NCBI GenBank assembly: GCA_934667575.1
Contig: CAKUME010000079.1
Span: 1-5,954, forward strand
Length of the DNA: 5,954 bases
Reading direction: 5' to 3'
Source of the DNA: an uncultured Eubacteriales bacterium
GTDB lineage: Bacteria; Bacillota; Clostridia; Oscillospirales; Acutalibacteraceae
The translations under genes and the position numbers were made by a program. Under the pieces are notes generated by a model that saw only the letters and a list, made by a program, of their open reading frames with translations, made no database searches and was not told where the DNA came from. Below are positions 1-5,453 of this stretch, piece by piece (the stretch's first letter is position 1; each line of letters opens with the position of its first letter).

Positions 1-75
1 TTGCGCGCTTTGATTTACAATAATAAAATAATATCCGCGCTCCGGCGAAATCGGACGAAAGGAAGAATCCAAATT
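1..75 (+). promoter_or_regulatory. AT-rich leader of murT with a weak candidate promoter
   Basis: This stretch precedes the murT start and is clearly AT-rich between about 10 and 36. A possible sigma-A type promoter is TTGCGC at 1-6, a 17-nt spacer and TAAAAT at 24-29. The -35 matches consensus at only three of six positions and lies at the window edge, so the call is weak. If it is right, transcription would start near 36, downstream of the in-frame TTG at position 1, which would rule that TTG out as a start. The previous gene lies outside the window. Confidence 0.3.
57..65 (+). promoter_or_regulatory. Ribosome binding site that fixes the murT start
   Basis: GAAAGGAAG lies 10 nt before the ATG at 76. 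The reading frame is open back to a TTG at position 1, but that TTG has no visible upstream site in this window. The 25 extra residues would be basic and unlike the family N-terminus, so the ATG at 76 is preferred. Confidence 0.75.
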
Positions 76-1503
76 ATGGGAAAATTGCGATTCACCATTG
101 CGCTGCTGCTTGGCAAGCTGGCGGAATGGATACTGCGCACCTTTGTGGGGCGTGGCACGAATAAACCGGGCAGTTTGATGCTGCGTTTGTGCCCTGATGC
201 ACTTGGGCGGTTTCAGCTGCCAAAATTGACGATCTGCGTGACCGGTACCAACGGAAAAACCAGCACGTCGAACCTGATCACGCACATTCTGCGCGAAAAC
301 GGGCTACAAGTGGTCAACAACTCCAAGGGTTCCAACATGGCGCCCGGTCTGGTTTCTGCGCTCATTCCAGCCGTCCATCTCAACGGCGAGATTCAGGCCG
401 ATGCCGCAGTGCTCGAAGTAGACGAGCGGTCGTCGCAGTATATTTACAAATATTTCACGCCCAAGCTGTTGGTCTGCACCAATTTGTTCCGTGATTCCAT
501 TAAGCGCAACGGCCACAGCGAGTTCATTTTTGATAAGATCAACGATTTTCTCCCGGCAGAGACTACGCTGCTGCTGAATGGGAATGATGCAATCAGCGGT
601 ATGCTGGGCGATGGTGTGAATGAGCGTGTGTTTTATGCCGTGGATCGCACGAGCGAGAGCACGGAGACGTGCCCGAATACCGTGTGCGATGCAATTGCCT
701 GCCCGCGCTGCGGCCATCGGCTGAAATACCTTTTTTACCATTATCATCACATCGGCGCGCCGGAATGCCCGGCCTGCGGATTCCGGCTGCCTAGTCCGAC
801 TTATACCGCCACGAATGTGGACTTTACGAACAGCACCTTCACATTCCGTGAATTGGACGGCGGCGAAGTGCAGCTTCCGTTCACGGCCGGCAACCTGTTT
901 AATGTATTCAATGTCACAGCCGCAGCGGCGGCATGCCGTATGGCCAATGTGCCGCTCGCCCAGATCGCGGCCACGGTGGATAGCCTAACCGCGCGCACCG
1001 GCCGGTTTGAAGAGACCCGCGCAGGCGACCGCACGGTGGTGACCATGCTGTCCAAGAACCAGAACCCGATCTCGGTGTCGCAAAGTCTGCAATATCTGCG
1101 GCGCATTTCCGGCCCCAAAGATGTGGTGCTGATTATTACCGATTCCAAGGATCGCGTGCATGGGCCGGAGGATATCTCGTGGCTCTACGATACGGATTTT
1201 GACATGCTGGCGGATCCGAGCGTCGGAACGGTGCTGATTGGCGGCACGCGGTGCAGCGATGTGGCGCTGCGCCTCACGCTGGCCGGTGTGGGCGAGCAAA
1301 AGCTGCGCCTTTATCCGGACTACAACACGCTGGCGCACGAAATTGCTGCGCAAACCAATCCCAGCGGCACCACGGTGATTTGTTTTGAATTGTATGCCAT
1401 GCCCATTGCCGAGCGGCTGCGCCGTGCGCTGACCGAAGCGGCGGTGAACCCGGCATCTGCCGTTTCGGCCCAAGATCAACCGGAAGGGAGCAACGAAAAA
1501 TGA
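76..1503 (+). CDS. murT: MurT-like Mur ligase (lipid II isoglutaminyl synthase subunit, divergent form)
   Basis: Predicted 475-residue cytoplasmic Mur ligase family protein with a C-terminal DUF1727 domain. In characterised relatives MurT uses ATP to activate the alpha-carboxyl of D-Glu in lipid II and receives ammonia from GatD, giving D-isoglutamine. Visible features are a hydrophobic N-terminal helix (about 5-23), the P-loop TGTNGKTS (56-63), LEVDE (113-117), NLFRD (136-140, canonical for MurT), a MurT-style zinc ribbon with CPRC (209-212) and CPAC (231-234), and GRFEE (309-313) in place of the usual FGRxE. The C-terminal domain starts with KNQNPISVSQS (327-337) where I expect KNPAGxNQ. 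It continues with ITDSKDRVHGPEDISW (354-369) where I expect a NDxxADGxDxSW-like motif, then a recognisable YDTDFD (371-376). Length is slightly above the roughly 440 residues typical of MurT. It overlaps gatD by ATGA, implying coupled translation. Family membership is clear; standard activity is uncertain because of the altered C-terminal motifs and its partner. Confidence 0.88.
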   Translation: MGKLRFTIALLLGKLAEWILRTFVGRGTNKPGSLMLRLCPDALGRFQLPKLTICVTGTNGKTSTSNLITHILRENGLQVVNNSKGSNMAPGLVSALIPAVHLNGEIQADAAVLEVDERSSQYIYKYFTPKLLVCTNLFRDSIKRNGHSEFIFDKINDFLPAETTLLLNGNDAISGMLGDGVNERVFYAVDRTSESTETCPNTVCDAIACPRCGHRLKYLFYHYHHIGAPECPACGFRLPSPTYTATNVDFTNSTFTFRELDGGEVQLPFTAGNLFNVFNVTAAAAACRMANVPLAQIAATVDSLTARTGRFEETRAGDRTVVTMLSKNQNPISVSQSLQYLRRISGPKDVVLIITDSKDRVHGPEDISWLYDTDFDMLADPSVGTVLIGGTRCSDVALRLTLAGVGEQKLRLYPDYNTLAHEIAAQTNPSGTTVICFELYAMPIAERLRRALTEAAVNPASAVSAQDQPEGSNEK

Positions 1504-2261
1504 GCAAGCTCGTGATTGAAAATCTCTATCCGGAGTATAATAATTTATATGGCGACCGCGGGAACCTGCTGGTGCTGCGCCGCAAGCTGGAACGGCTGGG
1601 TGTGGAAACCGAATGGGTGGAAACTGGGTTATATGACGAACCGGCATTTGTGCGGCGCCCGGTCGATTTGCTTTATATCGGCCCGTGTACCGAGCACCAG
1701 CAGGAAGCGGAGCTGACCCGGCTTGCGCATTATCGCGACGCGCTGGCGGACCGTATGCAATCTCCGCTGATCACGCTCTGCACCGGAAATGCGATCGAGT
1801 TGTTCGGGCAATATATTCTGCGTGCGCCGGGTGCGCCGCAGGGCGGGGAACGTTTGCCGGCGCTGGGGCTGACGGAGCTGCACGCCGAGCGGTTTTTGCG
1901 CTTGCGTTATAATGAACTGTGCTTGGGCACATTCACGCCGGAATCGGGCGCACCCATCGAAGTGGTTGGTTTTAAAAACCAGCTGAGCCACAGCTACGGC
2001 GAAAATCCGCATCCGTTCCTGCAAATGCAGACCGGCACCGGCATCAATCCGGATGTGCACGCCGAGGGTGTGCATCAGGCAGGCTTTTTTGCAACCTATT
2101 TAATTGGGCCGCTGCTGCCGTTGAATCCGCAGCTTACTGCATATTTGCTGCAAAAGCTGGTGCCCGGGTGCGGCGACGCGGTGCTTCCGTTTGAGCAGGA
2201 GGCCTATGCCAAGCGGCTCAGCGAGCTGCGTGACCCGGCAGTGAACGCATCGCATCATTGA
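1500..2261 (+). CDS. gatD: GatD-like class I glutamine amidotransferase-fold protein, catalytic His missing
   Basis: 253-residue cytoplasmic protein of the CobB/CobQ-type amidotransferase family, partner of MurT. The N-terminus ENLYPEYNNLYGDRGN (7-22) and the C-terminal YLIGPLLPLNP (200-210) place it clearly with GatD, which releases ammonia from glutamine using a Cys-His pair. From memory of Staphylococcus aureus GatD the elbow is TICGGYQFLG with Cys94, and the His is in YLHGPILPKN. Here the elbow reads TLCTGNAIELFG (92-103) and residue 202 is Ile instead of His. Ungapped alignment on the following FG puts Gly96 at the nucleophile position; a two-residue gap would instead keep Cys94. The usual GFENHGGRTY is GFKNQLSHSY (157-166), and IGGGSDREQ is IGPCTEHQQ (60-68). 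The start is fixed by the 4-bp overlap with murT and by AAGGGAG about 7 nt upstream. It may be a non-hydrolysing structural partner of MurT. The gene symbol denotes homology, not proven glutaminase activity. Confidence 0.85.
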   Translation: MSKLVIENLYPEYNNLYGDRGNLLVLRRKLERLGVETEWVETGLYDEPAFVRRPVDLLYIGPCTEHQQEAELTRLAHYRDALADRMQSPLITLCTGNAIELFGQYILRAPGAPQGGERLPALGLTELHAERFLRLRYNELCLGTFTPESGAPIEVVGFKNQLSHSYGENPHPFLQMQTGTGINPDVHAEGVHQAGFFATYLIGPLLPLNPQLTAYLLQKLVPGCGDAVLPFEQEAYAKRLSELRDPAVNASHH

Positions 2262-2343
2262 ATCCTGCGCAAACAAATGCCCAACGCCCGCCGGTGAGCG
2301 GAACGGAACCTCAACGAAAAATCACCGAAAGGATGAGCGACCA
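2262..2343 (+). promoter_or_regulatory. Short gap with a strong ribosome binding site for the next gene
   Basis: This 82-nt gap has no convincing promoter and no terminator, consistent with read-through from gatD. GAAAGGATG at 2327-2335 lies 8 nt before the ATG at 2344 and fixes that start. A second ATG inside the site, at 2333, closes after four codons. Confidence 0.6.
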
Positions 2344-3516
2344 ATGAAACGGCTGATGCAGTATTTCATTGCAATATTCACCTGCGCGGCGCTGCTGATT
2401 AGTCTTCCGGCAGCGTGGGCAGCCGAGACCGAGCTGCCCGGAACCAATCTGCCCCGGATGCAGACTGCGGAGAACGAACAAACTGAGCTGCAAACGGAAA
2501 CCGAACCGGAGCCCGACCCGGCAAAGCCCGATCCGGAATCGCCCGGCGCCGATTCCAGCACGGATACATCCGAACCAAGCTCTGCCCAGGGCTCCGAAAC
2601 ATCGGAGCCCAAGCCGGATCCGGAACCAAAGCCAGAGCCAGAGCCGGATCCCGGTACGAGTACAGTTACCCCGGAGCCCGACCCCGGCACAAGCACATCT
2701 GCGCCCGAATCCGAACCGAAGCCGCCGGTGATTCCGGACAGCTTTGCGGTGTATGCCGACGGAGTAACGGATATTACCAGCTACTATCGAAAAACCGGGC
2801 GGAATATCAGCGGTGAAGTGGGCTATATGGTCTCGTCGCTGCGCATTGATATTACGCAGGACGGTAAATCCGGCTCGCATACCATTGTGTTGGATCCGGA
2901 TAATGCGATACATACCGCATCCGGATTGGAATATGCCCGCAGCTTTACCATTGAAGGCATTGGCACATTCTATTTGAATGTGGTGCAGGATCTGGATCCA
3001 AACGCTTCCAGCTCGGCGGTATCTTCGGATGCAGTTTCTTCCGGCAAAACATCGTCGAAGAGCTCTTCCAATGGTTCTTCGTCTCAAGCCTCGTCCGACG
3101 GCGCATCATCGGGCCAGACATCGTCCAAAACGCCAATTGAGCCGGGGAAAAAACACGACTGGATGCGTCCCACCGCCATTTTGCTGATTGTGCTGGGTGT
3201 GATTGGCGTTGCATATGTGGTGCTGAGTGTGCTGCATGACCACGGCGTGGGCGTGCGCAAAGCGCAGCAGCCAAACGAAGAAACGCCGGACGATGCGGCC
3301 GCTACACCCGAAGGTGAAAAAGATCTGTATAGTAGCAGTGCTGCAATGCCGGCGCAGGAGGATCTGCCGTCCGATTTTGATTTTTCGGACGCGGATTTAC
3401 CCAGCGCACCGACAAAATCGACTTCGGCACAAAAAAAGCCGGACGATTTGCCGCCGCCGATCAATCCGATCGATCTGGACGCATTTTTTAACGATATCGA
3501 TAAAAAAACGAAATGA
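2344..3516 (+). CDS. Unrecognised secreted single-pass membrane protein with Pro/Glu-rich and Ser-rich linkers
   Basis: 390-residue protein that I do not recognise. Residues 1-26 form a Sec signal peptide with an A-W-A cleavage site before Ala27. Residues 28-129 are an acidic Pro/Glu/Asp/Thr/Ser-rich stalk that includes two copies of EPDPGTST (100-107 and 111-118). Residues about 131-215 look like a small beta-rich folded domain (FAVYADGVTDITSYY at its start, GIGTFYLNVVQDL at its end). Residues 221-262 are a Ser/Gly/Ala linker. One transmembrane helix (about 275-297) follows, with the stalk and domain predicted outside. The last 93 residues are an acidic, low-complexity cytoplasmic tail ending in PPPINPIDLDAFFNDID and a Lys-rich terminus. 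There is no LPXTG motif, and a tail this long after the helix argues against sortase anchoring. It follows gatD by 82 nt and precedes a solute-binding lipoprotein by 36 nt, suggesting an envelope role, perhaps scaffold or sensor. That role is inference from architecture and context only. Confidence 0.8.
   Translation: MKRLMQYFIAIFTCAALLISLPAAWAAETELPGTNLPRMQTAENEQTELQTETEPEPDPAKPDPESPGADSSTDTSEPSSAQGSETSEPKPDPEPKPEPEPDPGTSTVTPEPDPGTSTSAPESEPKPPVIPDSFAVYADGVTDITSYYRKTGRNISGEVGYMVSSLRIDITQDGKSGSHTIVLDPDNAIHTASGLEYARSFTIEGIGTFYLNVVQDLDPNASSSAVSSDAVSSGKTSSKSSSNGSSSQASSDGASSGQTSSKTPIEPGKKHDWMRPTAILLIVLGVIGVAYVVLSVLHDHGVGVRKAQQPNEETPDDAAATPEGEKDLYSSSAAMPAQEDLPSDFDFSDADLPSAPTKSTSAQKKPDDLPPPINPIDLDAFFNDIDKKTK
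2641..2697 (+). repeat. Tandem EPDPGTST coding repeat in the extracellular stalk
   Basis: Two copies encoding EPDPGTST start at 2641 and 2674, a 33-nt period with VTP between them. The two copies use different codons at most positions, so the repeat is conserved as protein rather than as a fresh DNA duplication. More loosely related PEPxP units surround it from about 2510 to 2730. Confidence 0.7.
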
Positions 3517-3532
3517 CGATTGCAATCAACAT

Positions 3533-3545
3533 GGAAAGGGCGGGG
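3533..3545 (+). promoter_or_regulatory. Purine-rich ribosome binding region of the solute-binding protein
   Basis: GGAAAGGGCGGGG ends 7 nt before the ATG at 3553. The reading frame is open back to a TTG at 3520, but starting there would place this site inside the gene and put hydrophilic, basic residues ahead of the lipoprotein signal. The ATG at 3553 is therefore chosen. Confidence 0.7.
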
Positions 3546-3552
3546 AACGCAA

Positions 3553-4467
3553 ATGCATAAACTCCGGCAGCTCATTTGCGCCATGCTGGTGCTGGCGCTG
3601 ACGGCGGTGCTGTGCGCCTGCGGCAAAAAAATACCGCAGGATGACGCGGACCCCATGTGGGCGGATATCCAGCAAAATGGCGTGCTGCGTGTGGGCGTTT
3701 ATACCGGCTATGGGGCGCTTTGCCGTCGGACGAGCGCGTCGGCCGCCCAGTCGTCCCAAAGCGGCGAATCAACGGATTCATCGGCGAGCACCGAATCCGA
3801 TGGCGGTGAATACGAAGGCTACGATATTGATTTGATGCGGCAAATCGCGCAGCGATTGGGCCTGAAGCTGCAATTTATAGATGTGAGCGCAAGCGGCGCT
3901 TCCGCACAGGAGCTGATGGATGCCAAAACCATTGACTGCGCGATTGGTGGAATTGAATATACCGCCGGGCTGGAGCGCAGCTTCTTACTGACAGAGCCCT
4001 ATTTAACGGATTGCGGTGTTTTTGTGCTGTCGGAATCGTCCGGTGCCAAAAATCTTGCCGATCTCAACGGGCTGCGGTTGGCGCAGGTTCGTTATTCCAC
4101 GCTGGAAGCCGAGCTGGCGCAGTCGCCGCTGCTGAGCAGTGCATTCAGTGAACGAATATCGGTAGAAACTGAAGCGAGCGCGCTTGAGGCTGTGGCCACA
4201 GACCGTGCAGACGTGGCATTTGTGATGCAAACGGACGCAGCGAACGCCATTGCGGAGGGCGGTGCATTTCGCATTCTGCAAAGCGATGCCGGCGAAGTGG
4301 AAATGTTGGGCGTATGCAGTTATGTAATCGAATTGCCGTTGGGCAGCACGACCCTGAAAAAACGTATGGACGAAGCATATGCGACCATGCAGCGCGATAA
4401 AATTGTCACGCAGCTTCAGCAAAAATGGTTTGGCACAGACTATGTACCCGCGGTAAGCAGCAAATAA
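3553..4467 (+). CDS. Lipoprotein, family 3 (amino-acid type) ABC transporter solute-binding protein with Ser-rich insertion
   Basis: 304-residue lipoprotein. The signal peptide (1-22) ends in the lipobox L-C-A-C with Cys23 as the lipidated residue; Cys at -2 is unusual but tolerable. The mature part has the order of family 3 solute-binding proteins: LRVGVYTGY (45-53), GYDIDLMRQIAQRLGL (89-104), DCAIGGIEYTAGLER (128-142, with Arg142 at the position that binds the ligand carboxylate in HisJ-like proteins), FLLTEPYL (144-151), NLADLNGLRLAQ (167-178), ADVAFVMQTDAA (219-230) and a C-terminal helix ending in QKWFG (290-294). Between Tyr53 and Tyr90, where the pocket loop PPFxxxDxxGxxxGF normally sits, there is instead a stretch about 20 residues longer, with Ser/Thr/Gly-rich residues 60-85. 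No permease or ATPase gene is in the window, so it may be an orphan binding or sensing protein. The ligand cannot be deduced; an amino acid is only the family expectation. It is the last gene of the plus-strand cluster. Confidence 0.85.
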   Translation: MHKLRQLICAMLVLALTAVLCACGKKIPQDDADPMWADIQQNGVLRVGVYTGYGALCRRTSASAAQSSQSGESTDSSASTESDGGEYEGYDIDLMRQIAQRLGLKLQFIDVSASGASAQELMDAKTIDCAIGGIEYTAGLERSFLLTEPYLTDCGVFVLSESSGAKNLADLNGLRLAQVRYSTLEAELAQSPLLSSAFSERISVETEASALEAVATDRADVAFVMQTDAANAIAEGGAFRILQSDAGEVEMLGVCSYVIELPLGSTTLKKRMDEAYATMQRDKIVTQLQQKWFGTDYVPAVSSK

Positions 4468-4485
4468 ACGTATCGTTGGGATTCT

Positions 4486-4520
4486 GCACATTCCGCTTTG
4501 ATTCGTTATACGGAATGTGC
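4486..4520 (+). other. 10-bp hairpin just after the solute-binding protein gene
   Basis: GCACATTCCG at 4486-4495 and CGGAATGTGC at 4511-4520 are perfect reverse complements separated by a 15-nt loop. It begins 18 nt after the stop codon. Only TTTT at 4530-4533 follows, with no tight T-run, so it is a poor terminator on its own. It could protect the mRNA 3' end or act together with the stronger terminator 37 nt further on. Confidence 0.6.
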
Positions 4521-4556
4521 CTTGCCGGATTTTGTATAGCAGTTTCATTCCCATGC

Positions 4557-4605
4557 AAAAACCACATCGGTTTCCTCATCCTCTTGGGAGACCGATGTGG
4601 TTTTT
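4557..4605. terminator. Bidirectional intrinsic terminator between the plus-strand cluster and thiN
   Basis: AAAAACCACATCGGT (4557-4571) and ACCGATGTGGTTTTT (4591-4605) pair perfectly over 15 bp. The stem extends four more pairs inward (4572-4575 with 4587-4590, one being a G-T wobble) around an 11-nt loop. The T-run follows the stem core when read on the plus strand, and the A-run gives a T-run when read on the minus strand. It therefore can stop both the solute-binding protein transcript and the converging thiN transcript. Confidence 0.92.
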
Positions 4606-4652
4606 CTTTGGACGCATTTTGCAGCTTTTGCTGCTATGAAAATATATTTGTG

Positions 4653-5288
4653 CTATTTTCGGCACTCCACGGCCATCCAAAGCCCCTGTGCCACCCAGAT
4701 TTCGGCTGTGTCGGCAGCCCATTCGTTGCTCACGCCCAACGGAAACGCGTTGGTAAGCACGGCTTGATCGAGCGCATATTTTGTGCCGCGAATGGTTACG
4801 CCGGTGCATTCGTTCGATAATGCGAATACAGAAAGCGAAACGCCCTCGCGCCGGGGCAGACGCATGTACCCGCCGCGCTGCACCCAAATGGTCTCATTTG
4901 CGCCGAGCAGAGTCACTGGCATTCCGCGCGCAGCGGCGAACGCCGCCGCTTGAATGTTGGCAAAGGCATGGTCAAACCGGCCGCCCATTGCACAGCCGAT
5001 CAAGAGCGCCGACGGCTGTAATTCCTGCAGCGCCCACCGGATTGCGGACATGGTGTCGGTATCATCTTTTTCGGGACGCAGGCGAATCACCGGCACATCG
5101 GCCGGCAGCACGCCGGTATAGGAATCAAAATCCCCCACGATTAAATCGGGCTTTATTCCGGCCTGTGCGGCCCATTGCACGCCGCAGTCGCACGCAATCA
5201 CAAAGTCTCCCGGTGCGCGCGGAGGCAGCGCAGCAAAATCACCGCCCGAAATCAATACACACCGGCCATGCACTGCTGCAATATCCAT
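4653..5288 (-). CDS. thiN: Thiamine pyrophosphokinase
   Basis: 211-residue cytoplasmic enzyme that transfers pyrophosphate from ATP to thiamine, giving thiamine diphosphate (ThDP, the active cofactor) in one step. Family landmarks are all present in order: the CDCG segment (33-36, usually aDgG), the acidic GDFDS (52-56), EKDDTDT (73-79) that with GDFDS binds Mg and ATP, GxxGGRFDHAFANI (98-112), and the C-terminal thiamine-binding domain with GVTIRGTKYAL (163-173) and SNE (187-189). Length matches the roughly 210-220 residues usual for the family. GGAG at 5302-5299 on the minus strand lies about 10 nt before the ATG at 5288 and supports this start. It is transcribed away from guaB and converges on the plus-strand cluster at the shared terminator. 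No thiamine riboswitch is visible in its short leader. Nothing suggests loss of function. Confidence 0.93.
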   Translation of the reverse strand: MDIAAVHGRCVLISGGDFAALPPRAPGDFVIACDCGVQWAAQAGIKPDLIVGDFDSYTGVLPADVPVIRLRPEKDDTDTMSAIRWALQELQPSALLIGCAMGGRFDHAFANIQAAAFAAARGMPVTLLGANETIWVQRGGYMRLPRREGVSLSVFALSNECTGVTIRGTKYALDQAVLTNAFPLGVSNEWAADTAEIWVAQGLWMAVECRK

Positions 5289-5321
5289 GATCTTCCCACT
5301 CCATTCGGTTTGTTCGGACTT

Positions 5322-5350
5322 ATTTTACCACTTTCTGCGCGCAATTGCAA
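5322..5350 (-). promoter_or_regulatory. Candidate thiN promoter
   Basis: Read on the minus strand, TTGCAA (5350-5345) and TAAAAT (5327-5322) are separated by 17 nt, and TG sits one base before the -10, giving an extended -10. The -10 matches consensus at five of six positions and the -35 at four. Transcription would start near 5315, leaving a leader of about 27 nt. The -35 box lies inside the palindrome centred at 5350. Confidence 0.6.
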
Positions 5351-5357
5351 TGCAATT
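5343..5357. promoter_or_regulatory. 15-bp perfect palindrome, candidate operator between thiN and guaB
   Basis: AATTGCA, a central A, then TGCAATT form a perfect odd-length inverted repeat. It overlaps the thiN -35 box and ends 11 bp before the guaB -35 box. The position suits a dimeric DNA-binding protein that would block thiN and could also affect guaB. I do not recognise it as a known operator such as the PurR box. Confidence 0.5.
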
Positions 5358-5368
5358 CAGATTTCCAG

Positions 5369-5397
5369 TTGACGAACCGACAAAAAACTGCTATAAT
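5369..5397 (+). promoter_or_regulatory. guaB promoter, near-consensus sigma-A type
   Basis: TTGACG (5369-5374), a 17-nt spacer and TATAAT (5392-5397) match consensus at eleven of twelve positions apart from the final -35 base. TG at 5389-5390 adds an extended -10. Transcription would start near 5404, giving a leader of about 50 nt that contains the guaB ribosome binding site and no clear riboswitch. Confidence 0.88.
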
Positions 5398-5453
5398 ATA
5401 TGCCAAATCCGGCGGCGGCCGAAACCGTGCGAATGCAAGAAAGGAACGTTTAT

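Noticed and set aside
1..75. In-frame TTG start that would lengthen MurT by 25 residues
   Set aside because: No ribosome binding site is visible for it, the added residues are basic and atypical, and the ATG at 76 has a well-placed GAAAGGAAG.
985..1647. Long antisense open frame (220 codons) across murT and gatD
   Set aside because: It lies opposite two clear genes, its product is Arg/His-rich with no recognisable motif, and no ribosome binding site supports it. It reflects GC-rich third codon positions of the real genes.
2311..3087. Antisense open frame (258 codons) opposite the stalk protein, with Gly/Arg-rich repeats
   Set aside because: The repeats are the mirror of the Pro/Glu stalk codons on the plus strand; the plus-strand frame has a signal peptide, a membrane helix and a good ribosome binding site.
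3520..3552. In-frame TTG start for the solute-binding protein
   Set aside because: It would put the purine-rich ribosome binding region inside the gene and add a basic segment before the lipoprotein signal.
4621..4634. GCAGC-TTTT-GCTGC mini-hairpin just after thiN
   Set aside because: The stem is only 5 bp with no T-run in either direction; the terminator at 4557-4605 explains the region better.
5289..5315. Thiamine pyrophosphate riboswitch upstream of thiN
   Set aside because: The predicted leader is only about 27 nt, far too short, and no THI-box elements are seen.
5410..5421. CGGC-GGCG-GCCG mini-hairpin in the guaB leader, possible attenuator
   Set aside because: A 4-bp stem with no competing structure or T-run is expected by chance in a GC-rich stretch.
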